Shown: positions 33,044-44,192 of the stretch, one piece after another
How positions within the stretch are numbered: position 1 is the first letter of the stretch
Layout: the number at the start of each line of letters is the position of its first letter
Assembly: GCA_963709505.1 (NCBI GenBank)
Contig: CAVPXC010000027.1
Span: 62,001 to 126,000, forward strand
Length of the DNA: 64,000 bases
Direction: 5' to 3'
Source of the DNA: CAVPXC01 sp963709505
GTDB lineage: Bacteria > Chloroflexota > Anaerolineae > JAAEKA01
Notes under the pieces: model-generated
The model's input: only the letters and a program-made list of their open reading frames with translations
What the model was told of the DNA's origin: nothing
Databases searched by the model: none
Position numbers and translations under genes: made by a program

Positions 33044-34240
33044 ATGATTCGTAAACCGCGCATTCTACTCTATTCCCACGATACCTTCGGCCTTGGACAT
33101 CTAAGGCGCACACTCTCGGTCGCCGAGCAGTTGCACCGCGACCTTCCCGGCGTGCACCAGCTGATCCTCACCGGCTCGATGGTCGCCGGCGCGTTCGGCC
33201 TGCCTCCGCGGCTCGACCTGATCAAGCTGCCCGCGCTGAGTAAGCGCTCGACCGGCGAGTACAAAGCGCGTGCCCTGCCGCTCTCGCTGCGACAGACCGT
33301 CGCCTGGCGCGAGCAGATGATCCTTCAGGCCGTGCGCACCTTCGATCCGCACGTGGTGCTGGTCGACAAAGTCGCAGCCGGCGTGCACGGCGAGCTGCTA
33401 CCGGCGTTGCGTTACCTCAAGACCTGGGTCCCCACCACCGCGTTGGTGTTGGGCATGCGTGACATCGAAGACAGCCCCGATGTAACGCGCGCCGAGTGGC
33501 GCGCCAAAGACACGGCCCATCTCTTGGACGCCGTCTATGACCGAATCCTGCTCTACGGCCAGCGAGATCTCTTTGATCCCGTGAGCGCCTACGGCATGTC
33601 GGCGGCCGCGGCCGCCAAGGTGGTGGCCTGCGGTTATCTGCGGCGGGACGGCGCGCAACGTTGCCCCGAGGCCGTATGGCGGGAGCTGGGTGTGAACGGC
33701 AAGCCGCTGGTGGTGGTTACCGTGGGCGGCGGTGGCGATGGTTTCGAGATCATCCGAGCCTATCTGGATATGTTGGCTGGCCGGCCCGGCGGCACGCCTT
33801 ATCACAGCCTGATCGTCACCGGCCCGCTGATGTCAGGCGACAAGCGCGGCTTGTTGCGCAAAGCCGCTGCCCTCCCCGGGGTGAGTCTGCTGGAGTTCAC
33901 ACCTGACTTGATCAGCTACCTGGCCGCCGCCGATCTGGTCGTCAGCATGGCCGGCTACAACACCGTGTGCGAGCTTTTGTCGCTCGGCAAGCGGGCATTG
34001 TTGATCCCCCGCGCACAGGTGCGTGTCGAGCAGCGGTTGCGAGCCGAAGCGTTGGCCGCCCGCGGCCTGGCGCATCTGCTCCTGCCCAATGAGCTGAGTC
34101 CGCAACGACTGTCTGACGCTATAAACTTGGCCCTGTCCGCACCGCCGCCGGAGGTCGACCTTCCCCTGGATGGCCTTCGCCAAGCAAGCCAGGCCATCCA
34201 AGCACTGCTTGAGGTAAGGGTAAGAAATCCGGAATCATGA
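33044..34240 (+). CDS. MurG-like (GT28-fold) glycosyltransferase
   Basis: 398 residues from the ATG at 33044, with AGGAG nine bases upstream; in-frame ATGs at 33035 and 32987 are less favoured. The N-terminus RILLYSHDTFGLGHLRRTLS and the C-terminal TVGGGGDGF and SMAGYNTVCELLSLGKRALL match the GT28 C-terminal nucleotide-sugar domain. The acceptor is unknown. It opens a rightward glycan cluster with two GT4 genes, an ABC exporter and a TPR protein. Confidence 0.82.
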   Translation: MIRKPRILLYSHDTFGLGHLRRTLSVAEQLHRDLPGVHQLILTGSMVAGAFGLPPRLDLIKLPALSKRSTGEYKARALPLSLRQTVAWREQMILQAVRTFDPHVVLVDKVAAGVHGELLPALRYLKTWVPTTALVLGMRDIEDSPDVTRAEWRAKDTAHLLDAVYDRILLYGQRDLFDPVSAYGMSAAAAAKVVACGYLRRDGAQRCPEAVWRELGVNGKPLVVVTVGGGGDGFEIIRAYLDMLAGRPGGTPYHSLIVTGPLMSGDKRGLLRKAAALPGVSLLEFTPDLISYLAAADLVVSMAGYNTVCELLSLGKRALLIPRAQVRVEQRLRAEALAARGLAHLLLPNELSPQRLSDAINLALSAPPPEVDLPLDGLRQASQAIQALLEVRVRNPES

Positions 34241-34413
34241 GCTGCGATGTCGCCAAGAGCGCAAAGGACTGCATGGCCGGAGAAGGCCGAAGCGTTGGCT
34301 ATGCAAATCTCGACAGCCACGCATTCGACCAAGAAGACAGCTCTACTCTGTCTACCTTCTGCGCCTCTGCGCGAGCTATCTGAGTTGTTTCCCGCACGAA
34401 AGGACCTTTTGCC

Positions 34414-35625
34414 ATGACCCAAATCGCGTACGTGCTGAAAATGTACCCTCGCTTTTCCGAGACCTTCATCGTCAACGAGATCCTGGAGCTGGAGCGCCAG
34501 GGTGTGGATGTGCGCATTTATTCGTTGCGCAAGCCGGACGACGGTCGTTTTCACGCCAGCTTAGCACGCGTCAAGGCCGGTGTGGTCTACGTGCCGCAAT
34601 ATCCGCAGATGGAACCGGAGCGGGTGCAACGAGCCCACGAACTGGTAAGCCAGGCCTTTCCTGAAAGTTATAGCACATTGCGGGCCGAAGTCGAGGCGAA
34701 GCAAGACGAGTTTCTGTTCAAGCGTTTCGTGCAGGCCGGTGTGATCGCGGCCCACCTGTACCAGCACCCGGTCGATGCGATGCATGCGCACTTCGCCTCA
34801 AGCGCAACCCGGGTGGCCACTTATGTCCATCGCATGATCGGCCTGCCCTACAGCTTTACCGCTCACGCTAAGGACATCTTTCACGACGAAGTCAACCCCG
34901 AGTCGTTACGCACCAAGATGCGAGACGCGCGCTTTGTGGTAACGGTCAGCGATTTCAACAAGGCTTACCTACAAGGGCTGCTCAATGGGGGAAAGGGTGA
35001 TGTGCGTCGATTGTACAACGGCATCGATCTGCGCACCTTTGCGCCCGACCCCGCAGTTCGTCGCGAGCCGGGCCTGATCCTGAGCGTGGGTCGGTTGGTG
35101 GAGAAGAAGGGCTTCGAAGACCTGATCCGCGCGTGCGCCTGGCTGCGCGAGGGAAAGGTAGAGTTTCGGTGCGAGATAATCGGCACGGGTGAGCGCCGCG
35201 AAGCGCTCAAAGCCCTGATCGCCGAACTGGATCTGGAGAAGCACGTCACTTTAGTCGGACCCCGGTCGCAAGACGAGGTACTGCGCGCCTATCGTCGAGC
35301 CACGGTCTTTGCCCTGCCATGCATTGTTGCCAGCGATGGCAACCGCGACGGCCTGCCCACGGTGCTGCTGGAGGCCATGGCCGTGGGACTGCCTGTGGTG
35401 TCCACCCGCCTGGTAGGCGTGCCCGAAATCGTAGAAGATGGCGTCGACGGCCTCTTGGTTGAGCCAAGCGACTCTGCGGCACTGGCCGCCAGCCTGGAGC
35501 GTGTGCTACAGGATGCCGAGATCCGCGATCACTTGTCCCATGCCGGCCGTCGCAAGGCAGGACTGCACTTCGACGGTCGCCGCAATGTGGCGCAGTTGCG
35601 AGAGTGGTTGGAGGAAGGTGCATGA
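34414..35625 (+). CDS. glycosyltransferase family 4 protein (WcaL/EpsD-like)
   Basis: 403 residues. YVLKMYPRFSETFIVNEILE is the start typical of colanic-acid-type GT4 enzymes; HAHFASSATRVATYV and ILSVGRLVEKKGFEDLIRA, then DGLPTVLLEAMAVGLPVVST, form the active-site and donor regions with the EX7E pair. It acts in the cytoplasm on a lipid-linked glycan. AAAGGA precedes the ATG. The stop overlaps the next ATG (ATGA at 35622-35625). The 173-bp gap upstream holds only a remnant of a CGCCAAGAGCGCAAAGG-type dispersed word. Confidence 0.88.
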   Translation: MTQIAYVLKMYPRFSETFIVNEILELERQGVDVRIYSLRKPDDGRFHASLARVKAGVVYVPQYPQMEPERVQRAHELVSQAFPESYSTLRAEVEAKQDEFLFKRFVQAGVIAAHLYQHPVDAMHAHFASSATRVATYVHRMIGLPYSFTAHAKDIFHDEVNPESLRTKMRDARFVVTVSDFNKAYLQGLLNGGKGDVRRLYNGIDLRTFAPDPAVRREPGLILSVGRLVEKKGFEDLIRACAWLREGKVEFRCEIIGTGERREALKALIAELDLEKHVTLVGPRSQDEVLRAYRRATVFALPCIVASDGNRDGLPTVLLEAMAVGLPVVSTRLVGVPEIVEDGVDGLLVEPSDSAALAASLERVLQDAEIRDHLSHAGRRKAGLHFDGRRNVAQLREWLEEGA

Positions 35626-36476
35626 ACATCCTATACCTCTGCGCCGATCGCGGTATTCCTGTTCGAGGCCACAAAGGCGCTGCCGTGCACGTGCGGGCGA
35701 TGGCCGATGCGTTCAGCCAGGCCGGCCACTCGGTCACGATTCTGACCCCTCACCCCGGCCCTGGCGACGGGCCAGCGCCTCAGGCCGCGATTGTTGAAGT
35801 GCCCCTGCCGTCGTTGCCGCCCACGGCCGACGAGGCTGCAGTGCGCGACTTGCAGTCGTGGGCCTACGCTGGCGTGCTGTTCGACGCTGCGCTTTCGCTC
35901 GTCGCGGACGAGACGGCTGTGTCGGCCGGTGACTTTTCGCGAAAGGATGTGCGTCTTGGGTCTCGCTTTGACTTCGTCTACGAGAGATACTCCCTCTGGA
36001 GCAACGTCGGGGCTCGCCTGGCGCAGGCAACCGGCTTGCCATTTGTGCTCGAAGTCAACGCACCGCTGATCAAGGAGGCCAGCCGCTATCGCAGCCTCGG
36101 AGATGTCGCGCTGGCCGCCGAGATCGAGCGGCGACAGCTCGACGCTGCGTCGATCGTCGCCGTCGTCTCCGAGGCACTGCGCGATTATGTCGTTGGCCGC
36201 GGTGCAGCGCCGGAGTGGGTGCACGTGCTGCCCAACGGCGTCGATCCGCAGCGCTTCCACCCTGCCGTGCGCGGCGGGTCAGTGCGTGGCGCCTACGGTC
36301 TGGACGACCGCGTCGTCGTCGGTTTCGTCGGCCGGCCACGGCCCTGGCACGACCTGGAGACGCTGCTGGCGGCTGTAGCGCAACTACACCGTGACGATCC
36401 GCGCATTCACCTGCTGCTGGTCGGTGAGATGCCTGACGACCTGCCCGCGCGATTGATGCACCATGGGCTCGATTGA
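35622..36476 (+). CDS. glycosyltransferase family 4, N-terminal part (frameshifted)
   Basis: The start MNILYLCADRGIPVRGHKGA and the donor-domain opening VVGFVGRPRPWHDLETLL are GT4-like. The frame ends at 36474-36476 with HHGLD; deleting one T of the TT at 36473-36474 gives GLD-DAATLTGPVPHDDV and continues into the frame at 36463-37971. The whole is therefore one gene of about 782 residues. Start overlaps the upstream stop (ATGA). Confidence 0.75.
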   Translation: MNILYLCADRGIPVRGHKGAAVHVRAMADAFSQAGHSVTILTPHPGPGDGPAPQAAIVEVPLPSLPPTADEAAVRDLQSWAYAGVLFDAALSLVADETAVSAGDFSRKDVRLGSRFDFVYERYSLWSNVGARLAQATGLPFVLEVNAPLIKEASRYRSLGDVALAAEIERRQLDAASIVAVVSEALRDYVVGRGAAPEWVHVLPNGVDPQRFHPAVRGGSVRGAYGLDDRVVVGFVGRPRPWHDLETLLAAVAQLHRDDPRIHLLLVGEMPDDLPARLMHHGLD

Positions 36477-37961
36477 CGCAGCCACGCTCACCGGCCCGGT
36501 GCCGCACGATGACGTGCCGCGGCACATCGCGGCCATGGATGTGGCAGTATCGACCCACCTGCCAGCCGACCCATCCGAGTTTTACTTTTCGCCGCTCAAG
36601 CTGTTCGAGTACCTGGCCTGTGGCGTGCCCGTAGTTGCCGCCGACATCGGCCAGCCGTCGCAGATCCTCCGCGCCGGCGAAACGGGCTATCTCTATCCAC
36701 CCGGCGACGCCGCGGCTTTGGCCGGCCGGATCCGCCTCCTGCTGTCGGATCCCGCCCACGCACGCGAGATCGCTTGGCAAGGTGCTATGGCAGTACTTAC
36801 GGAATTCACGTGGGAGAGGAACGCGCAGCGGGTGTGTGAATTGGTGGCAAGTGGCACGTGGCACGAAGTCCCGGAGCGGAGCGTCGTGGAGGTGGCGGGT
36901 GGCAAACCGCCCGATCCTTCGCACCCCTCGCTTGGGTCGGTCTCTGACCGTACCCTGTCGCACCTCTCGCTTCCCCTCCTAGACCCAAAACTCCGCCAAC
37001 GCCTCTATCGCGCAACCCGGGTTGATCTGGCAGAGCGGTTCCTGACCGAAGTTCTCGAAGAGGCGAAGGTCACAGGTCATCATAATCCATTAACCATCGA
37101 ACAAATCGACGTGCTCAAATACAAGCCAGGCCGTCGCTGTGTGCTGGCCTACGAGCTTGGCAGGTCACATGGCACAGACGAACGGCTTCAAGTCATTGGC
37201 AAGGTTTTTCGCGATGAGCGCGGCCAGCGGCTGCACGTCTTGCAGCGGGATCTGTGGGTCAACGGTTTCGGCCCGGCGGCTGCCGACGGCATTCATGTGG
37301 CGCGTTCGCTGGGTTACGTGCCGGAGATGCGCATGCATATCCAGCAACGTTCTCCTGGACGGACCTTGAACGAGCTCGCGCTGATCGGATCGATCACGCC
37401 GTTCATCCCGCGCTGTGCGGCGGCTCTGGTCAAGCTGCACAGTGCGGGCGTCCAGACGGAACTCAAGACCTATCAATTAGAGGACGAACTGGCCAGCTTA
37501 GATCGCTTCAACGCAGAGTTGGTCGAAAGGTTGCCCGATCAAGCGAAACGCATTGGCGCGTTGCGCACCAAGCTGCAGACGCGGGCCGCAACCTTGCCGC
37601 CCGCGTCCGACCTGACGCCGGTGCATCGTGACTTCTACTACAGCCAGGTACTGATCGATGGCCCTCGATTGACGCTGATCGATTTCGACCTGCTCGCCCT
37701 GGGCGATCCGGCGATCAACGTCGCCAACTTCACCGCCCATCTGCTGTTCCTGGGTCTGGATAAGCTCGACGACCTCCATGCCCTGGCCGGCGACGCACAG
37801 GCTTTCGTCGACGCCTATGCGCGCCGGATGCGCGTGGACGAGGCCTTCGATCGTCGCCGAGCCTTCTACCAAGCGGCTACATTCTTCCGGCTTCTGAATG
37901 TGGTAACGTCTCGACCCGGCCTGGCGAAACATTTTGAATCGCTCCTTCAGGTGACAGAACA

Positions 37962-37971
<10 letters not shown>
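36463..37971 (+). CDS. GT4 C-terminal half fused to an APH-like phosphotransferase domain
   Basis: Residues 1-140 complete the GT4 donor domain (EFYFSPLKLFEYLACGVPVV, the EX7E region). A linker follows, encoded partly by heptamer words (36841-36868). From about 185 to the end comes an aminoglycoside-phosphotransferase/kinase-like domain: KYKPGRRCVLAY, then the Brenner motif VHRDFYYSQVL and the metal motif LIDFDLLALGDP. A GT-kinase fusion suggests sugar transfer and phosphorylation on the same glycan or donor pathway. The ATG at 36463 is only the start of the reopened frame; the true start is at 35622. Confidence 0.75.
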
Positions 37972-39862
<1,891 letters not shown>

Positions 39863-39866
<4 letters not shown>

Positions 39867-40738
39867 ACCGCACTGCAGAGTCCAGCGGGTCGCGACGCGC
39901 TGGTCGCCGCTTCGCCGCCGCGATCGCCGCACTGCTGCTCGTACCCGGGCTCGTGACGATCCTGGCTTTTGGCACGTTGCTGACAACGCCGACCTCAGCT
40001 TGGGTAGCGGGCACGCCGCTGGTGGTGACGCCGACCTCGACGCCTCCCCCGGCGCCTCCGGTTGAAACATCGGCGCCCGATCCGCGTTCGGGTATCGATG
40101 CGGGGCTAGCGGCCTACGACAGCGGCAACTTTCATGAGGCCGAGCAGCAATTCCGCCTTGCCCTGGCTCTTGCGCCTCAGGAAGCCGGGTTGCATAACAG
40201 CTTAGGGCTGACGCTGGCCAGGCAGGCGAGGCTGCATGAGGCTATCGACGCGTATCGACAGGCAATTGCGCTCGACCCCGGCTTGCCAGAGGCGCATAAC
40301 AATCTGGCGGCAGCGTATCATACACTGGGCCGGTTGGACGAGGCACAGACCGCCTATCAGGCAGCGATTGCTGCCAATCCGAACTTTGCGCTGGCCCATA
40401 TTGGCTTGGGCAATCTGTTGCAGGATATTGGCCAATCGGAAGCCGCGGCTGCGGCCTATCGACAGGCTATCAACGCCGATCCAAACATGATTTCAGCCTA
40501 CCGAAGCTTGGCCGCGGTGACCGCCGCTCAGGGCGACCTGGCGGCCGCAGCCGTGACACTGGAACAGGCAGCATTGCATGCGCCCGTCGATGCGGCCATT
40601 CACTACGATTTGGGCGGGGTCTACGCGCTGCAGGGTAGGATCGCCCCAGCGCGTCGACAGTTCCAACAGGCTATCGACCTGGCGTCTGACGGCGACCTGG
40701 CCACCAAGGCGCGTGCTCAGCTTCAACGCTTGCCCTAG
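39863..40738 (+). CDS. membrane-anchored TPR protein
   Basis: 291 residues. One helix (about 17-38) is followed by a short Thr/Pro linker and about five TPR units (LHNSLGLTLARQARLHEAID, AHNNLAAAYHTLGRLDEAQ, AHIGLGNLLQDIGQSEAAAA). TPRs probably bind partners outside the membrane. Starts with GGAGG eight bases upstream and overlaps the ABC exporter gene (ATGA), so it is likely an accessory factor of the glycan export operon. Confidence 0.85.
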
Positions 40739-40833
40739 CGGTGAACGGTAATCGGTATCTTATACTCGGTGGTCGGATTCCAAAGGTTCTGCAATCCGAT
40801 CACCGATTATCGACTACCGATCACCGATCACTA
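40739..40833. repeat. heptamer array (GGTGAAC, ACCGATC words)
   Basis: Words GGTGAAC, GGTAATC and GGTATCT are followed by ACCGATC, ACCGATT and ATCGACT. The arms 40766-40779 and 40793-40806 pair with one mismatch. It begins at the TPR stop codon. Confidence 0.8.
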
Positions 40834-40855
40834 CCGCTTCATGAGAAGAGGACCT

Positions 40856-41695
40856 ATGAAAACCTTTAAGACTCTATCCCGACGTACGCTGCTTTTCCTG
40901 ATCGCACTTCCCGCCGTGGCGATAACCGTCATCAGCCTGGGCGCGCTCCTGTCTGTTGTGACAACGGCTGTTGCCGATAGCCAGCCGGGCACGACGCTCT
41001 ACGAGCTGCGCCAACCGGCGTTGGAGCTCCGACGCGCGCTTACGGTGGACCCCGCTGTCCGAGGTCAGATCGATGAGTTGTTGGACCAGACCAGCCTGCC
41101 AGGTGGAGTGGCGCCGGCCGATCGAAGCACTCGAACCGGGGAGAAAGGTTTCGCCAGTGAGGCCGGTGATCTCCCACTGGCCAGGCCTGCCGCAACCTCG
41201 ACGAATGCACCAACCGCATCCGGCGATGACGCACCGTCCACGGCGACGCCGGTGGAACAGCCCGAAAAGCCTGAGCCGACTGAAACGTCGCGGGTAACCA
41301 ACACCCCGCGTCCGACCGAAACGCCGCGACCGACGCAGAACGTCGGAGCCTACCGAGACGCCGCGACCGACGCGCACATCGGAGCCTACCGAGACGCCGC
41401 GACCGACGCGCACATCGGAGCCCACCGAGACGCCGCGACCAACGCGCACATCGGAGCCCACCGAGACGCCGCGACCGACGCGCACGCCGGAGCCCACCGA
41501 GACGCCGCAACCGACGCGCACGCCGGAGCCTACCGAGACGCCACGACCGACGCGCACAGCCGGAGCCTACCGAGACGCAGCGTCCGACAGAGACACCAGA
41601 TTGAACACTGCATACAACAACCCTGTCGTGGGTCGGCCAACCCACGACAGGGTTCGACGTTTTGCCGCTCTCGGTTGGATGGTCACAGGCGGTAA
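40856..41695 (+). CDS. PT-rich membrane protein with truncated DUF5667-like segment (frameshifted)
   Basis: A helix at about 12-40 is followed by TTLYELRQPALELRRALTV, resembling the start of the DUF5667 domain in the gene at 42668, and a PT-rich tail of TETPRPTRTSEP type. The frame is broken twice by an apparent extra A, at 41339-41340 and 41558; correcting both ends the gene at TGA 41602-41604, just before a hairpin. The uncorrected frame runs on as AYRDAATDAH repeats to 41695. AAGAGG supports the ATG at 40856. Possibly a partner of the ECF system downstream. Confidence 0.6.
   Translation: MKTFKTLSRRTLLFLIALPAVAITVISLGALLSVVTTAVADSQPGTTLYELRQPALELRRALTVDPAVRGQIDELLDQTSLPGGVAPADRSTRTGEKGFASEAGDLPLARPAATSTNAPTASGDDAPSTATPVEQPEKPEPTETSRVTNTPRPTETPRPTQNVGAYRDAATDAHIGAYRDAATDAHIGAHRDAATNAHIGAHRDAATDAHAGAHRDAATDAHAGAYRDATTDAHSRSLPRRSVRQRHQIEHCIQQPCRGSANPRQGSTFCRSRLDGHRR
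41619..41654 (+). terminator. 15-bp hairpin after the PT-rich gene
   Basis: Perfect arms 41619-41633 and 41640-41654 around CGGCCA, 14 bp after the corrected stop. A TTTT run follows about 5 bp later. Confidence 0.6.
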
Positions 41696-41930
41696 TTAGA
41701 CTTGATTGTCTTCCGGCTGCCCGGTCGGCGTCACGGTGCGCGTCGGCGTACGGTAACCGTTGCATCCAAACGCCGCCATCGTTGCGTAAACAGAATGATT
41801 GGCGCACAGGCGCATCGAATAAGCCAACGGCAGTCGCAAAAGCAAACGTTACTGTACGGCAGAAGGATGCGCTGTATTTGCGTTTTCTCCGATATCGGGT
41901 ATGGTTTCGGCACATATGTATGCTCTGAGG
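41655..41930. other. gap without a convincing gene; PT-like trace on the minus strand
   Basis: On the minus strand a short frame ending near 41697-41699 reads GYRTPTRTVTPTGQPEDNQV, the style of PT tails in this genome. It has no supported start and no domain, so it is either a remnant of an inverted PT gene or a very small unrecognised gene. Confidence 0.3.
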
Positions 41931-42027
41931 CATGCAGGTGGCAGGTTGCAAATGGCAAGTCAAGTGTAAGCTAACCTCCGACCTGCAACCTGCCACTTGC
42001 GACCTGCAACCTGCAACCTGCGACCTA
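41931..42027. repeat. heptamer array (GCAACCT, GCAGGTG words)
   Basis: Words such as GGCAGGT and GCAAATG are followed by GCAACCT, GCGACCT and GCCACTT; the halves are imperfect inverted copies. Located 60 bp before the ECF sigma gene. Confidence 0.85.
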
Positions 42028-42087
42028 CTCGTCATCCGTAAATGGTCCGCATCCTTTTTGTAGCCTTCAACGTTTGCTTTACCGACG

Positions 42088-42663
42088 ATGCAAGACGTCT
42101 GCACCGACCCTGAGATGGTTCTGCTTCTTGAGCGCGCCAAACGGCACGATACCGCTGCGCTCGATCGGCTGTACCAGCTCTACATTGACAAAGTGTATCG
42201 CTATATCTGGTATCGCGTTGGTGAGCAGGTGACGGCGGAAGACCTGGCGATGGACGTGTTCGTCCGGCTGGTAGAGCATATCGAGGGTTTTCGTATTCCC
42301 CCGCAACAACAGGTGGCGGCGTTCTCAGCCTGGTTGTTTCGAATAGCCGGTAACTTGGTCAACGATCACCACCGCAGACGGGTGCGGACCGATCACTACG
42401 TCGAAAGCAAGAAGAACGAGCTGAGCTGGGCCAGCGCAGACGCGTTTGACGGCGAGCTGCGCCACATGGCGATGCAGGACCAGTTGCGCAAAGCGTTGAC
42501 CCAACTCAACGATAGCCAGCGCGACGTGCTTTATTATCGGTTCGTGGTCGATTTAAGCAGTCAACAGACCGCCAGTGCGATGAAGAAGAGCGAAAGTGCG
42601 ATCAAAGCTCTCCAACACCGTGCGTTGGAGAGCTTACGCCGCGCTTTGGGCGTAGAAGACTGA
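42088..42663 (+). CDS. ECF-type RNA polymerase sigma factor
   Basis: 191 residues with the two ECF domains: sigma-2 (LYQLYIDKVYRYIWYRVGEQ, AEDLAMDVFVRLVEHI) and sigma-4 (LTQLNDSQRDVLYYRFVVDL, SAIKALQHRALESLRRAL). Four bp separate its stop from the DUF5667-like gene, the usual ECF/anti-sigma pairing in Chloroflexota. It presumably directs transcription of envelope genes and of its own locus. No Shine-Dalgarno sequence is obvious before the ATG. Confidence 0.9.
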   Translation: MQDVCTDPEMVLLLERAKRHDTAALDRLYQLYIDKVYRYIWYRVGEQVTAEDLAMDVFVRLVEHIEGFRIPPQQQVAAFSAWLFRIAGNLVNDHHRRRVRTDHYVESKKNELSWASADAFDGELRHMAMQDQLRKALTQLNDSQRDVLYYRFVVDLSSQQTASAMKKSESAIKALQHRALESLRRALGVED

Positions 42664-42667
42664 CGGC

Positions 42668-43855
42668 ATGGGCAGTGTTTCGATCATGAGTTTTGAGGAG
42701 TGTCTCAACGATTGTCTGGACCGTCTACAGCGCGGCGAGTCGCTGGAGGCGTGTCTGGCGCGCTATCCGGAGCACGCCGACGACTTACGCGGCTTGCTGC
42801 AGGCCAGCCAGGTGCTGCGCGCATCGCCGCCGCCGCTGTCGGCCACGGCGCGAAGCCAGGGCCGTGAACGGATGCACCGCGCAGCCGAGCAACGGCCAAC
42901 AAGACGCTGGCAGGTATGGCCGAGCAGGTGGGCCTTGCCTCTAGTAGCGACGATTGCGGCAGTGTTTCTCGTAGTCGTGGCGGGTGCAGCAAGGACTAGT
43001 GCGCCAGGCGATTTGGCCTATCCGTTGCGGCATTTTGCAGAGACAGCCATCCTGCAGCTAACGACGGATTCGATCGGTCGCGCCGCTCGCCATCTGGAGC
43101 TGGCCGAGCAGCGGCTGGCCGAGGTGCAGGAACGTTGGCAGGCGCAACGGGGTATCGATCGTGGGGTGTTGATAGAGGGAGTGAACGAAATTGGAGAGGC
43201 GCTCGGCGAGCTTGCCCAGGTAACGAACGATCCCAACCGGGCGAAATCGGTTCTGACCGAGTTGGCAGCCGTGGCCTATGAAACGCGCTCTTGGGTGCTG
43301 AACGTTGCCCTTGAGGCGCCGGTGGCTCGCGACGAACTCGAAGGGATCGCCGCGCAGTTGACGGTCTACGAGCAATGGACCCAGGCCGGCCTGTTTGACC
43401 TGGCGTTGCTGCAAGGCTTTCTGCGTGGCGAGACACCGCCCATGCTCCCGACGCTGGTGCCCCAGGGTCCAACCGCAGTTCCTACTCCATCGGCAGTGGT
43501 CGTTACCATGGTGCCGACAAAGACCGAGACCCAAGTGATCGTCGTATCGACAATCGCAAACATCGCGACGCGGTCCGCGTCGCCAGCACAGCCGGGCGGC
43601 AGTACGACGGCTGAGGCAACCGCCACAGCCACAAGATTGCCTGGCGTGTCGTCCACACCGGCTCAACCTGCGCCTACCTCACCATCGCCGACTGGCATTC
43701 CTCAACAGTCGCCAGTCTCCACGCCGACGCGTCCCAACACGCCGACGGCTACAACGCGCCCTGTCACTCCGGCGCCGACAGAAACACTCCGCCCGGCCAC
43801 TCCAATTCCAACCGCCTTGCCGCCAAACACTCCCACGCCGAACTCCGCGCCCTAA
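42668..43855 (+). CDS. DUF5667-type membrane protein, probable sigma-factor partner (frameshifted)
   Basis: 395 residues. The N-terminal cytoplasmic region MSFEECLNDCLDRLQRGESL (likely real start at 42686) ends at a helix about residues 90-110. The extracytoplasmic DUF5667-like domain has GDLAYPLRHFAETAIL and AARHLELAEQRLAEV. A PT-rich tail follows. The frame stops at 43855 because of an apparent extra A at 43841-43842; the remaining tail is at 43842-44192. By position and architecture it likely restrains the ECF sigma factor. Confidence 0.8.
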   Translation: MGSVSIMSFEECLNDCLDRLQRGESLEACLARYPEHADDLRGLLQASQVLRASPPPLSATARSQGRERMHRAAEQRPTRRWQVWPSRWALPLVATIAAVFLVVVAGAARTSAPGDLAYPLRHFAETAILQLTTDSIGRAARHLELAEQRLAEVQERWQAQRGIDRGVLIEGVNEIGEALGELAQVTNDPNRAKSVLTELAAVAYETRSWVLNVALEAPVARDELEGIAAQLTVYEQWTQAGLFDLALLQGFLRGETPPMLPTLVPQGPTAVPTPSAVVVTMVPTKTETQVIVVSTIANIATRSASPAQPGGSTTAEATATATRLPGVSSTPAQPAPTSPSPTGIPQQSPVSTPTRPNTPTATTRPVTPAPTETLRPATPIPTALPPNTPTPNSAP

Positions 43856-44192
43856 CACGCCAACGGCGACTCCACGTCCAAACACTCCAACGGCGACCGA
43901 CGAACCCACAAAGACGGAAGAGCCGACCGAAACATTGCGCCCGACCCAGACACCGCATCCATCAAACACACCTCGACCCACCGAGACCCTCGAACCAACC
44001 GAGACGCCACGCCCCACCCGAACGCCGGAACCATCTGACACGCCCAAGTCGGCGACGACCCGCGAGCCTACAGAAACGCCGGAACCGACGCAGCGGGCGG
44101 CTAGCTATCCCACCTGGGTCTCGGGCACGCCTACTGCCTTGCCGGTCTCAGCCAACTCCAACGCGGCCAACACCGCTGCGTGGTCACACTAA
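43842..44192 (+). CDS. PT-rich tail of the DUF5667-type protein, after the frameshift
   Basis: The continuing frame reads TPRPNTPTATPRP, TDEPTKTEEPTETLRPTQTP and ends SGTPTALPVSANSNAANTAA. The tail overlaps the end of the convergent permease gene by 9 bp (44184-44192). Confidence 0.6.
   Translation, partial: TPRPNTPTATPRPNTPTATDEPTKTEEPTETLRPTQTPHPSNTPRPTETLEPTETPRPTRTPEPSDTPKSATTREPTETPEPTQRAASYPTWVSGTPTALPVSANSNAANTAAWSH

Noticed and set aside
41040..42140. 366-residue minus frame across the PT-rich gene and sigma-factor leader
   Set aside because: It crosses two repeat arrays and reads PT repeats as RRLGRLRRARR; no domain.
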